Assembly (NCBI GenBank): GCA_946405145.1
Contig: CAMJGE010000002.1
Location: 159,077 to 223,076, forward strand
DNA: 64,000 nt
Source of the DNA: an uncultured Prevotella sp.
GTDB taxonomy: Bacteria > Bacteroidota > Bacteroidia > Bacteroidales > Bacteroidaceae
Reading direction: 5' to 3'
Below are positions 17,072 through 25,392 of the stretch, piece by piece. Under the pieces are notes generated by a model. It searched no databases, was not told where the DNA came from, and saw only the letters and a program-made list of their open reading frames with translations. The translations under genes and the position numbers were made by a program. Every line of letters begins with the position of its first letter. Position 1 is the first letter of the stretch.

Positions 17072-18244
17072 TCAAATTATTTTATTGATATACTTTTTAA
17101 CCTTCTCAATAATCCACTCCTGCTCCTCATCTGTCAAAGTCGGGAACATTGGCAACGCGAGGCATTTACTGTAGTAATCCTCTGCTATTGGCATATCACC
17201 AGCCTTCCAACCAAACTGGCGGTAATAAGGCATAAGGTGTGCAGGGATATAGAGTACCTGAGAATATACATTATTTGCTCTCAAATAATCATACATACCT
17301 TTGCGTGTTTCAGCAGGAACCTGAATAATGTACAGATGAAAAGCATGAACAAGACCTTTTGCACGGAACGGAGTCTTAACTGCCGTTCCTTTGAAAGCCT
17401 CATCGTACTTCTTGGCAATCACATTACGACGTTCAATGCTCAAATCCAGGCGCTTCAGTTGGCTAATACCAAGTGCAGCCTGCATTTCGGTGATACGGTA
17501 ATTGTAGCCCAATTCCTGCATTTCATAATACCAACCACCATCGCTTTTCTCCAGATGTGCAGGGTCTTTGGTAATACCATGGGTTCGATAAAGTGCTACT
17601 TTCTCGTAAAGTTCTTTGTTGTTAGTAGTAACAGCACCACCTTCACCAGTAGCAATATGCTTAACGGGATGGAAAGAAAACACAGTGAGATCAGCATATT
17701 TGCAATTACCGATCATCTGTTTTTCACCCTTGCTATCCGTGAAGCTACCACCAGGCGCATGGCAAGCATCAACCACAATAGCAAAACCATATTCATCAGC
17801 GAGTTGGCGAAGACGTTCCTCGTCAATGGGATAACCAGCAAAATCTACTGGCACAACTGCTTTATAAGTTCCCTTTGGTGATGCTTTTAGAATATCTTCC
17901 AATTTATCCAAGTCCATCAAGAAAGTCTTGGAATCAATATCACAGAACACCACCTCTGCACCCTGATATCGGAAGCCGTTGGCAGAAGCAACAAAAGTGA
18001 TAGGGGTTGTAATAATTTTGTCGCCAAGCTTAATTCCCAATGCCATAGCGCATAGGTGTAGTGCTGCTGTACCATTGCTAACCATACAGGCATATTTACA
18101 GCCAAGATAGTTGGCAAAGTCTTTCTCAAACTCGCCAATCAGTGGGCCTTGAGTCATATAATCGGACTTCAAGGCTGCTATTACGGCCTGCACGTCATCA
18201 TCATTAATATACTGGTGACCATAAGGAATCGGTTTAGTAATCAT
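17072..18244 (-). CDS. pseC: UDP-4-keto-6-deoxy-sugar aminotransferase
   Basis: A 390-residue DegT/DnrJ/EryC1 PLP aminotransferase. It shows YGHQYINDDDVQAV, SNGTAALHL, TTPITFVASANGFRYQGAEVVFCDID, VDACHAPGG and FSFHPVKHIATGEGGAV with the PLP Lys. In the pseudaminic pathway PseC aminates C4 of the PseB product using L-glutamate. Directly upstream lies PseB, which supports this step. ATG at 18244 is used; an in-frame TTG at 18259 adds five residues without support. Confidence 0.92.
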   Translation of the reverse strand: MITKPIPYGHQYINDDDVQAVIAALKSDYMTQGPLIGEFEKDFANYLGCKYACMVSNGTAALHLCAMALGIKLGDKIITTPITFVASANGFRYQGAEVVFCDIDSKTFLMDLDKLEDILKASPKGTYKAVVPVDFAGYPIDEERLRQLADEYGFAIVVDACHAPGGSFTDSKGEKQMIGNCKYADLTVFSFHPVKHIATGEGGAVTTNNKELYEKVALYRTHGITKDPAHLEKSDGGWYYEMQELGYNYRITEMQAALGISQLKRLDLSIERRNVIAKKYDEAFKGTAVKTPFRAKGLVHAFHLYIIQVPAETRKGMYDYLRANNVYSQVLYIPAHLMPYYRQFGWKAGDMPIAEDYYSKCLALPMFPTLTDEEQEWIIEKVKKYINKII

Positions 18245-18265
18245 AACTAAATCCTCCAACTAATG

Positions 18266-19285
18266 TTATTTAACCACAAAGTTTGGGTCAACGAATTGTT
18301 TAATCTTATCACGCATTGTTTCGGGTGTCTCCCAGTCAGTATTATTATCTGAACTATAATGGAAACCATCAGGAACAGGAACGGCATTATGATGGTTCAT
18401 AAAAGTTTCACGAGACACATATGAGACTGAAGGAAGAATCACATAATATTTGCCGAGATCAATAGTATCCAAAGCATCTGTAACAGTAATCATTTCCTCA
18501 TGGAGCTTCTCTCCAGGACGAATGCCCACTTCTTTCAGAGGAAGGTTAGGTGCAATGGCAGTAGCCACATCCTTAATATGGTATGAAGGAATCTTCGGGA
18601 TGAAGATCTCGCCTCCCAGATGATGACCAATAGCATACATCACCATAGCAACGCCCGCTTCCAATGAAATGTTAAAACGGGTCATGCGCATATCGGTAAT
18701 AGGAAGTTCCTTTGCACCTTCATTACGCAAACGAGTAAAGAAAGGAATCACAGAACCACGAGATCCCATCACGTTACCATAACGTACCACCGAGAAACGG
18801 ATATCCTTCGAGCCCTTAATATTGTTAGCTGCAGTAAATAGTTTATCACTGGTCAGTTTTGTTGCGCCATAAAGGTTGATGGGTGCACATGCCTTGTCCG
18901 TAGAGAGGGCAACCACATCATGTACACGGCAAGCAAGTGCGGCCTTAATCACATTTTGTGCACCGTGAACATTCGTCTTAATACACTCTTCCGGGTTATA
19001 TTCGGCTGTATCCACCTGCTTGATAGCTGCTGCATGAATGATAACATCAACTCCTTCACAGGCGCGAGTTAAACGCTCCAAATCACGAACATCTCCAATA
19101 AAGTATCTCATCATCGGATATTTTGCCTCTGGATACTTCAACTTTAGCTCATATTGCTTCAATTCATCACGAGAATAAATGATAATTTTCTTTACATTTG
19201 GATAATCACGAAGTATTACTTCAACAAATTTTTTACCAAACGAACCAGTACCACCGGTAATCAAAACTACTTTTCCGTTAAGCAT
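18266..19285 (-). CDS. pseB: UDP-GlcNAc 4,6-dehydratase (inverting)
   Basis: A 339-residue extended SDR that starts the pseudaminic pathway by dehydrating and C5-epimerising UDP-GlcNAc to a UDP-4-keto-L-arabino-hexulose. The NAD-binding GGTGSFG lies at 11-17, followed by YSRDELKQYEL, FIGDVRDLERL, AAAIKQVDTAEYNP and STDKACAPINLYGATK. The TDK and YGATK residues are characteristic of PseB/FlaA1. ATG at 19285; PseC follows after 21 bp. It is the first dedicated step, so this gene anchors the reading of the locus. Confidence 0.93.
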   Translation of the reverse strand: MLNGKVVLITGGTGSFGKKFVEVILRDYPNVKKIIIYSRDELKQYELKLKYPEAKYPMMRYFIGDVRDLERLTRACEGVDVIIHAAAIKQVDTAEYNPEECIKTNVHGAQNVIKAALACRVHDVVALSTDKACAPINLYGATKLTSDKLFTAANNIKGSKDIRFSVVRYGNVMGSRGSVIPFFTRLRNEGAKELPITDMRMTRFNISLEAGVAMVMYAIGHHLGGEIFIPKIPSYHIKDVATAIAPNLPLKEVGIRPGEKLHEEMITVTDALDTIDLGKYYVILPSVSYVSRETFMNHHNAVPVPDGFHYSSDNNTDWETPETMRDKIKQFVDPNFVVK

Positions 19286-19338
19286 AATTATTTATTTTTA
19301 GTATTATCAATAAATTATTCACAACAATAATTCAATCC

Positions 19339-20094
19339 TTATATATGCTCCTCTACTCCACGGAAATGAACGTTTAACTCATGTAGATGCTCAAGAAGCG
19401 TACCTAATGGCGTGCCCTCTGTCATCTTAGCTAAAGCATTGACGTCCTTGGGGAAGCACTTGCCACCATAACCAAACTTACCATCAGGACCGGGAACGTA
19501 AGTGTGGGTGTCATTGATATAACCTGAGAGGAGGACACCAGTATGCACCTTTCGCCAGTCAGCGCCCATTTGCTCACAGTATTCACGGCAAGCATTGAAA
19601 TATGTTACCTTATAAGCGCCAAAAACATTATGTATATACTTGGTCAGTTCTGCCTCTAATGGAGTCATCACGGTGAACTTCTTACCAACAAATATTTTAG
19701 TGAGCAGTTCGTGAGCACCTGTGAATACCATTGTCTGCTTCTTAAAGTCCTCTATATGAGTACGCTCAGTAAGAAACTCTGGCATATAACAAACTTGATG
19801 GCCTGTCTCTTTAGAAAGACGATCACTTGTTCCTGGAAGAATAGTTGTACGAACGAATACTGGCACATTTGGAAGATTGGTTATCAACTCCTTCATAAGT
19901 GTGAGATCTTGTGTACCATCATCTTCTGTAGGAACATGAATCTGTAAGAATGCAATATCAATATTGCTCAGGTCATCATTGTAACCTTTTGGAGGGTCAC
20001 TAATGAACAATTTGCACTCGGGGTTGTTATGTTCCAACCAGTCTTTGAGGGCCCCACCAACGAAGCCACATCCAATAATTCCAACTTTTATCAT
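19339..20094 (-). CDS. Short UDP-glucose/GDP-mannose dehydrogenase family protein
   Basis: A 251-residue protein with the N-terminal NAD domain (KVGIIGCGFVGG) and central domain of UDP-sugar 6-dehydrogenases. It includes VPTEDDGTQDL, RTTILPGTSDRL, YMPEFLTERTHIEDF, EAELTKYIHNVFGAYKVTYFN, and the catalytic-Cys motif GYGGKCFPKDVNAL at about residue 219. It stops soon after that Cys and lacks the third, UDP-binding domain of the usual 390-450-residue enzymes. It may be a genuinely short form acting on another substrate, or a truncated one. ATG at 20094 preferred over TTG at 20124. Confidence 0.82.
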   Translation of the reverse strand: MIKVGIIGCGFVGGALKDWLEHNNPECKLFISDPPKGYNDDLSNIDIAFLQIHVPTEDDGTQDLTLMKELITNLPNVPVFVRTTILPGTSDRLSKETGHQVCYMPEFLTERTHIEDFKKQTMVFTGAHELLTKIFVGKKFTVMTPLEAELTKYIHNVFGAYKVTYFNACREYCEQMGADWRKVHTGVLLSGYINDTHTYVPGPDGKFGYGGKCFPKDVNALAKMTEGTPLGTLLEHLHELNVHFRGVEEHI

Positions 20095-20191
20095 TGTCTT
20101 GTAAATTATAGTTACTATGTTCAATTAATGTTCTAACTGGCAGTATCGAACTGCGTCGCTGAACAACAACCTATGCAGTCAGAAGTCTATT

Positions 20192-20986
20192 TCAAAGAAG
20201 ATTATCCTTCTCTATATCTCTAAAATATTTATATGTACCGTGCTTCAATTCATCGGTAGCATCTTCATCGCAAACAATGATTGCATGTGGATGCTGCTGT
20301 AAACAGCTGATAGTCCACATATGGTTAACAGGCTCTTCTACTCCGTGACGAAGTGCACGGGCTTTGTTGTGGCCATTCACCATGATCATGACCTGCTTGG
20401 CATCCATCACAGTACCAACACCTACTGTAAGGGCTGTCTTGGGCACCTTATTAACATCATTATCAAAGAAACGGCTGTTAGCAATGACCGTATCGGTAGT
20501 TAGGGTTTTCTGGCGAGTACGGCTCTGCAAGCTTGAACCAGGCTCGTTGAATGCGATATGACCATCGGGTCCAATGCCGCCCATGAACAGGTCTATGCCA
20601 CCAGCAGCAACGATGGCCTTCTCATAATTCTCGCACTCTGCTTTCAAATCATTGGCATTGCCATTCAAGATATGGACATTTTCTTTTTTTATGTCGATGT
20701 GACTGAAGAAGTTGTTCCACATGAATGAATGATAACTCTCTGGATGATCTTCAGGCAGGTTTACATACTCATCCATATTGAATGTGATCACGTTTTGGAA
20801 AGAGACCTTACCTGCCTTGTTTAAGGCAATCAGCTCTCTGTACATCCCCAGAGGTGAACTTCCTGTTGGGCAACCCAACTTAAAAGGCTTGTCAGCCGTA
20901 GGATTAGCTTCATTAATACACTTGGCCACATAGTTTGCAGCCCACTTCGACATTTTCTCGTAGTCGGGTTCAATAATTAATCTCAT
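20192..20986 (-). CDS. nagB: Glucosamine-6-phosphate deaminase
   Basis: A 264-residue cytoplasmic isomerase/deaminase converting GlcN-6-P to fructose-6-P and ammonia. It has [53 protein letters not shown] and GHNKARAL, all conserved NagB motifs at the usual length. Within an amino-sugar locus it could tune the GlcN-6-P pool that feeds UDP-GlcNAc. It could equally be a resident gene between transferred blocks. ATG at 20986. The 84 bp upstream contain an imperfect TCCTGAGGA/TCCTCCGGA inverted repeat. Confidence 0.95.
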   Translation of the reverse strand: MRLIIEPDYEKMSKWAANYVAKCINEANPTADKPFKLGCPTGSSPLGMYRELIALNKAGKVSFQNVITFNMDEYVNLPEDHPESYHSFMWNNFFSHIDIKKENVHILNGNANDLKAECENYEKAIVAAGGIDLFMGGIGPDGHIAFNEPGSSLQSRTRQKTLTTDTVIANSRFFDNDVNKVPKTALTVGVGTVMDAKQVMIMVNGHNKARALRHGVEEPVNHMWTISCLQQHPHAIIVCDEDATDELKHGTYKYFRDIEKDNLL

Positions 20987-21070
20987 ACTTTTTTTGTTAT
21001 TAATTGTTTTTATCCGGAGGACCTGCCACTAAAAAGCTAAAACAGGGGGTTTCCTCAGGAGGATTTATAA

Positions 21071-21349
21071 TTATTGCCTATTCTTAAGTGATTCAACCAT
21101 CAGATGCTTTTCGTTAACAAGTATCTCATTTCCTGTAAAATCTCTAATACAGTCTTCACATAACGTCGTGAGGTAAATAACATCAGACTCGCCTTCTTTC
21201 ACTACATGAACAGCACGCATTTCATGCTCCCCATATATGTCAAGACAGAATTTGTTCCAGCACTTTGCTTTCTCGAGCATATGGTTTTCCCATCTTTTTA
21301 GGTCGTCAGAGCTTGTAACGTCCTTTATCTGAATCTTAACGTATCCCAT
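21071..21349 (-). CDS. Small Cys/His-containing protein, unknown function
   Basis: A 92-residue hydrophilic protein, function not recognised. It has two cysteine pairs (CWNKFC around residue 30 and LCEDC around residue 69) and a His in RAVHVVKEG between them. The pattern could form a small zinc site. Similar-looking short proteins with an AHVVK core and a late C-x2-C occur in Bacteroides genomes, but I cannot name a family. It lies between rfbC and nagB on the same strand. Base use is AT-rich. ATG at 21349. Confidence 0.6.
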   Translation of the reverse strand: MGYVKIQIKDVTSSDDLKRWENHMLEKAKCWNKFCLDIYGEHEMRAVHVVKEGESDVIYLTTLCEDCIRDFTGNEILVNEKHLMVESLKNRQ

Positions 21350-21388
21350 TAGCTATATTTTACAAAACACCCCTGTGGCGTATCAAAA

Positions 21389-21453
21389 TCTGATAAGGAG
21401 CAAGGATTGCTGGAGTTGCTAATAACCAGCAAGAGCCCTGCTCGATTATCAGA
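21389..21453 (-). terminator. Long stem-loop at the 3' end of rfbC
   Basis: TCTGATAA at 21389-21396 pairs with TTATCAGA at 21446-21453, with partial pairing further in, and an inner TTGCTGG/CCAGCAA (21407-21413 with 21426-21432). It overlaps the rfbC stop codon. Only a short T-rich stretch follows on the minus strand, so it may attenuate or protect the transcript rather than fully terminate it. Confidence 0.45.
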
Positions 21454-22000
21454 AAGGGCTATCGAAATCTTTGAGTAATTGATGCTTTGTATCTTTTTCA
21501 CTTAAGATTGCCAGAGATTTTGGAATTCGCCAGTCAATACCAAGAGAATCATCAAGTATAGATATACCACCCTCGGATTCGGGGTGATAAAACTCATCAC
21601 ACTTGTACTGGAACACAGCTTCAGGGCTTAGCACGGCAAAGCCTTTAGAGATGAACATTGCCAAGTGATTATCCTCTGTTAATTCTACTGCTACATGTTG
21701 ACCATAGGTAGGGGAGTCTTTTCTTATATCCACAGCAACATCCAATACAGCTCCCTTGACGCAGCGAACTAACTTGCTTTGAGTATAGGGAGGACGTTGG
21801 AAATGGAGACCACGCATCACACCGTAAGAGGATTTACTCTCATTATCCTGAACGAAATGGATTGTGTGTCCAAGAATAGGGGCGACTTTTTCATCGAACT
21901 CCCTTTGAGAGAAGCTCTCGAAGAAGTAGCCTCTATTATCACCAAATACCTTTGGCTCAATTATGAGAACTCCTTCTATTGCTGTCTTTATTACGTTCAT
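21449..22000 (-). CDS. rfbC: dTDP-4-dehydrorhamnose 3,5-epimerase
   Basis: A 183-residue cupin-fold epimerase of the dTDP-L-rhamnose pathway. Conserved segments: EPKVFGDNRGYFFESF, FVQDNESKSSYGVMRGLHFQ with catalytic His, AVLDVAVDIRKDSPTYG, GFAVLSPEAVFQYKCDEFYHPESEGGI. The other rhamnose genes (rfbA, rfbB, rfbD) are not in this window. ATG at 22000. A degenerate copy of its first ~70 bp lies upstream at 22862-22944, which shows that rearrangement has occurred at this boundary. Confidence 0.94.
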   Translation of the reverse strand: MNVIKTAIEGVLIIEPKVFGDNRGYFFESFSQREFDEKVAPILGHTIHFVQDNESKSSYGVMRGLHFQRPPYTQSKLVRCVKGAVLDVAVDIRKDSPTYGQHVAVELTEDNHLAMFISKGFAVLSPEAVFQYKCDEFYHPESEGGISILDDSLGIDWRIPKSLAILSEKDTKHQLLKDFDSPF

Positions 22001-22089
22001 TGTTGTATTTTGTATCTTCGAGAATGGGCAGGCTTCTCATTCTTTTCAATTTCGCATCATACTACCTGCTCCTAGGATATTATTTATGA

Positions 22090-22782
22090 TCATGGAATCT
22101 CATACTCTTCTATTTTCTCTTCCTTTTCTTCTCTATGACCGTATCCTTCTATATGGGCAACAATCAACATTAGTATCACAATGTTTACAACAAATTGGAT
22201 AATATAATTAATCCATAGATGGCCGCATATTGGCTCCAACAGTGCCCATGCAAGAGAAATATAATATGTAAAACATGCACTAATCACAACCATCATTGTT
22301 GCCCAGAAAAATACATTGAGACTTCTATTTGAACTTCTGAAAAGATTTATGAATATTGCTAGAATCCCACTAAGCATTGGGAGTAAGGTAACTAAAGCAC
22401 CAGTTAACGTATGAATAATAGGATCACGCTCTTCAAGTATCTTTTGATATACTTCATCAGATCGCTTCAGTTGCTTTTCATCAACCTTTGGTGATAAAAG
22501 TGAACGTAATTTCTGTACAACTCCCTTTCTATTGTGCTCAATCTCTATCAGATGGTCAATCTCCGCAACAAAAGCGGTATCCTCTTTATATCGTTGTTTT
22601 GCTTCCTCTAGTTTCATCATGTAGTCAACCTTGTAGGAATTAATCACTGTATGACTGAAGCCATAGTGGTTATCAGTAAGCACCAGTGCTAACAATGCAA
22701 GTATCGTCAACTTAACCTTTGTAGAAAGTGGAACCTTCTCATCAGCGAAATACTTATATATTGCATCTACAAGATTACCCAT
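22090..22782 (-). CDS. Four-helix membrane protein of the accessory block, unknown function
   Basis: A 230-residue protein. One hydrophobic segment lies near residues 27-40 (LTILALLALVLT). A charged, helical stretch of about 90 residues (KLEEAKQRYKEDTAFVAEIDHLIEIEHNRKGVVQKLRSLL) follows. Then come three membrane segments (HTLTGALVTLLPMLSGILAIFI; VFFWATMMVVISACFTYYISLAWALL; IIQFVVNIVILMLIV) and a highly acidic tail. Not recognised. It is the last gene of the TIR/NACHT-containing stretch and could be a membrane partner, or an unrelated passenger. ATG at 22782. Confidence 0.6.
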   Translation of the reverse strand: MGNLVDAIYKYFADEKVPLSTKVKLTILALLALVLTDNHYGFSHTVINSYKVDYMMKLEEAKQRYKEDTAFVAEIDHLIEIEHNRKGVVQKLRSLLSPKVDEKQLKRSDEVYQKILEERDPIIHTLTGALVTLLPMLSGILAIFINLFRSSNRSLNVFFWATMMVVISACFTYYISLAWALLEPICGHLWINYIIQFVVNIVILMLIVAHIEGYGHREEKEEKIEEYEIP

Positions 22783-22800
22783 CTAAATATACAAATCAGT

Positions 22801-22828
22801 TGGTAACAGAGGGGAGTCGAACCCCTTA
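22801..22828 (-). other. tRNA T-arm-like fragment
   Basis: Read on the minus strand, this stretch contains GGGGTTCGACTCCCC, a perfect T-stem/loop with the GGTTCRANTCC consensus, and ends in ACCA. No D-arm or anticodon arm precedes it, so it is not a functional tRNA. A detached tRNA 3' end is typical of an attachment-site relic left by integration, but the parent tRNA is not in the window. Confidence 0.4.
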
Positions 22829-22861
22829 TTGGTTTCTACGGTAACCTATCCCATCCATAAT

Positions 22862-22944
22862 GGCTTCTATTATCACCATATACCTCGGGCTCTATTATGA
22901 GGACTTCCTTCTATTGCTGTATTTATAATGTTTATTGTTGTATA
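22862..22944 (-). pseudogene. Degenerate duplicate of the rfbC 5' end
   Basis: About 83 bp align with the first ~70 bp of rfbC plus a few upstream bases (21929-22008), in the same orientation, with roughly 12 mismatches and a one-base insertion. The start codon has become ATA and the insertion shifts the frame, so it is non-coding. It lies immediately downstream of the 134-residue membrane gene. It marks an old duplication or insertion junction between rfbC and the accessory genes. Confidence 0.7.
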
Positions 22945-22945
22945 A

Positions 22946-23350
22946 CTATCCTAACAAAAACAACCCCATGATATAATAGGCAACTATCACTACAATTAAT
23001 TTAGCTAACCATAATAACCATGGAATGATATTATACTTTTCTGGCTCATTAAGGATTACATCTTCTTCATTTTTATCCCTATTTTCTTTCTTTTTAGAAA
23101 CATAATATGGATACCAGATTAAAATTTGAACAAAATATTGAAACAAATCAATAATCAAAACTACAATGAACAAAATTAATGGAAGACGAAGTTCCACTGG
23201 AATCATGCTCAATGCTTTATCAACATTCTCAGAATTGGTATGTTTGAAAATCCAAACTATACCAATACCAGCATATGCCAAGTTTCGACTAAGGTTACTT
23301 ACATTCGTCGAATAACGAACATAATCTTCTCGGATCTCTTTTAACGTCAT
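22946..23350 (-). CDS. Small membrane protein of the accessory block
   Basis: A 134-residue protein with a charged N-terminus (MTLKEIREDYVRYSTNVSNL), a hydrophobic segment around 24-34 (LAYAGIGIVWIF), a strong membrane helix around 53-78 (ELRLPLILFIVVLIIDLFQYFVQILI), a charged linker, and a C-terminal helix around 108-133. Not recognised as a named family. It is the third gene after NACHT on the same strand, so it may belong to the same system as a membrane partner. ATG at 23350. Confidence 0.6.
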   Translation of the reverse strand: MTLKEIREDYVRYSTNVSNLSRNLAYAGIGIVWIFKHTNSENVDKALSMIPVELRLPLILFIVVLIIDLFQYFVQILIWYPYYVSKKKENRDKNEEDVILNEPEKYNIIPWLLWLAKLIVVIVAYYIMGLFLLG

Positions 23351-23359
23351 AATTTTTTA

Positions 23360-23521
23360 TTATTTCTTTTCACCAGGCCCTGTTCCTAAAGCCTTTCGTG
23401 AATGAACTTTAGGAGCAGAAGTCCCCCCAGTCTTTACATACGCACCAGTTTTCGAGAAACGTCTTGAAGGTGTTTCTTTCTGATTAGTCCGAGTGGTTGT
23501 TTTCTTAATCTCTTTTACCAT
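23360..23521 (-). CDS. 53-residue basic Ser/Thr/Lys-rich protein
   Basis: A short frame from ATG at 23521 to TAA. The product is strongly basic and low in hydrophobic residues. It starts MVKEIKKTTTRTNQ and ends GTGPGEKK, with SRRFSKTGAYVKTGG in the middle. It fits tightly between NACHT (67 bp) and the membrane gene (9 bp), which supports it being translated. No family recognised; the composition suggests nucleic-acid or partner binding in a disordered form, which is only a guess. Confidence 0.5.
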   Translation of the reverse strand: MVKEIKKTTTRTNQKETPSRRFSKTGAYVKTGGTSAPKVHSRKALGTGPGEKK

Positions 23522-23588
23522 TGTTACGTTTAGAACTCGTATAGTACTTTATGTTTTTATCAAGTAGAGCGATAGTCATTTTGTGATG

Positions 23589-25382
23589 TCAGCAAATATT
23601 AAGCAGATCTATCTCATGCCGTCTTTTACTATTTAACTCCGACTCGAGATCTTTAATTAAATCTGTCAATTTCTCAAATTGGATATATATCATATCTGGC
23701 AAAGTTGAATTATAAAGTAGTGCCATAACTTCCTTGTTATCTACATCGAGTGAGACAATAGACTCTTTTGTGTCACTTGCATACTTCTGTAACTCAGATA
23801 ATGATATTCTACTACTGAATATCCAATCTATAATCACATCTATGAAATTTACACCACGATGTAGGTATCGCAATATTGATGTATACAGATTGGCACTATG
23901 CCTAATATATCTTAATTTACCGTTTCCTATTCTTATTTGAATTGGAATAATATTCAAATAATTACATAAAACCGCTTTTGGAGTTTCTTCCATTCCCTCT
24001 ATTGGCTGGAGAAGCTTAGCATTAAAAGATTTCAGGTTATCAAGGATAAAGAAATTTAAGAAACAAAACTCATCCATTTCTTCACATAAAGACCAAAAAT
24101 TAAAGCCATCAAACCCATATTTTTTAGTTAATATTTGAGTATAAACCAACTTGCGACTATTTTCTTCTGATTTACTTATAAGAGATGCTGCAAAATATTC
24201 TTGCATTGAACGATGTGGGAAATTGTAAGTTAAACCATCCAACACCAAGATACCAATGGAAACACTTAAATCATAAAGCATACTATCATTTTGGAACTTT
24301 AAAGCCAATTTCTTTTTCAACTTTTCAAATTCCTCATTGATATATAGGCTGTCGAATTCGTATTTGGAAGATAAATATGAATCATATGAAAATGTTTGCA
24401 GCAAGGCAAGATACTGTTCCCTTTCCATTTTACATTTCTTTTCATGAAGATATCCACCAGTTTTACTTGTTGAATCGTGCTTACAGTATAAAGTATCAAA
24501 GACATTAAAATAGAAGCCGCTCCTTTTTGATGGTAATTCTGGTGTATATTTGAAAGTTAAAATAAACATAGACAGCAATAGAGGATTTGACAAATATTCT
24601 TTAATTGTAGTATTTCTACTCCCATAGATTGTACTAATTATTTTTTTAGCAATCTGCTCTCCATCCTCATCCATATAGCGTGCTTGCTTTTCAACAAACA
24701 TTCTAATTTGCTTTTCGTTCATTTCACAAACATGATAAGTGCGGAATCTACTCAAACTCTCTGCACCAGCTCCTGGCCTAGAGGTCAACATAAAAAGATT
24801 TTTATTATATCGATCAGCAAACTCTTCAATTTCCGATGATCGTGTCTCCTTTTTATTAATAGCTATCTCGTCAAAACCATCAAAGAAAAATATAAAACGA
24901 CCATCGCTTAACAATTTATTAAACACAGACTCACTTCTTACCAAATTAAGCTTAAAGACTGAACTACTGATATACTCAGCTAACTTCATAGAAGTATTAT
25001 CAATCCTTCGAAGTTCAATTATTACAGGAATATAGTTTGATTTTTGTACAATATTGAGAAAGCAATGCTTCATAAGCATCGTTTTGCCCGATCCTGCATG
25101 TCCTACAATAGTTATAAAATTATTAATTTTAAAAAGCAACTCAACATTGTCAGGTATTTCAATAGTTTTTTTTTCGTATCTTAATGACAAGGGAACATAT
25201 ACGTCTTCAAACCTAACTGGATTTTCATTAAATAAGAATGTTTTTACATTACTGATTTTATGAAACCAATTGTCTGTATACTGTTGCAATCCTTCATCTA
25301 TAGACACAATAACTTCTTTATGCTGAATCCCTGCCGTTTTCAACAATTCTTCTTTAAACGAATTAATAATTTCAAAAAACAT
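23589..25382 (-). CDS. NACHT-domain STAND NTPase
   Basis: A 597-residue protein of the NLR-like STAND class. The NACHT NTPase core has Walker A GHAGSGKT at 94-101 and Walker B FIFFFDGFDE at 164-173, the typical NACHT 'DGxDE' form. The sensor-type TSRPGAG follows around 200. After the NTPase come a winged-helix-like region and FPHRSMQEYFAASLI (the 'H.s.qEy.aA' motif near 400), then a helical C-terminal region of about 180 residues without obvious repeats. Bacterial NACHT proteins are established antiphage sensors. It lacks a fused effector; the TIR protein encoded 10 bp upstream is the likely effector. Confidence 0.88.
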   Translation of the reverse strand: MFFEIINSFKEELLKTAGIQHKEVIVSIDEGLQQYTDNWFHKISNVKTFLFNENPVRFEDVYVPLSLRYEKKTIEIPDNVELLFKINNFITIVGHAGSGKTMLMKHCFLNIVQKSNYIPVIIELRRIDNTSMKLAEYISSSVFKLNLVRSESVFNKLLSDGRFIFFFDGFDEIAINKKETRSSEIEEFADRYNKNLFMLTSRPGAGAESLSRFRTYHVCEMNEKQIRMFVEKQARYMDEDGEQIAKKIISTIYGSRNTTIKEYLSNPLLLSMFILTFKYTPELPSKRSGFYFNVFDTLYCKHDSTSKTGGYLHEKKCKMEREQYLALLQTFSYDSYLSSKYEFDSLYINEEFEKLKKKLALKFQNDSMLYDLSVSIGILVLDGLTYNFPHRSMQEYFAASLISKSEENSRKLVYTQILTKKYGFDGFNFWSLCEEMDEFCFLNFFILDNLKSFNAKLLQPIEGMEETPKAVLCNYLNIIPIQIRIGNGKLRYIRHSANLYTSILRYLHRGVNFIDVIIDWIFSSRISLSELQKYASDTKESIVSLDVDNKEVMALLYNSTLPDMIYIQFEKLTDLIKDLESELNSKRRHEIDLLNIC

Positions 25383-25392
25383 AAGCTTGATA

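Noticed and set aside
16967..17881. Plus-strand open frame of 304 codons
   Set aside because: Antisense to the amidotransferase and PseC genes; no recognisable motif and no promoter.
20990..21070. Terminator between the 92-aa gene and nagB
   Set aside because: An imperfect TCCTGAGGA/TCCTCCGGA repeat exists, but the loop is long and no T-run follows on the minus strand.
22801..22875. Complete tRNA or tmRNA gene
   Set aside because: Only the T-arm is present; no D-arm, anticodon arm or matching acceptor 5' strand can be folded.
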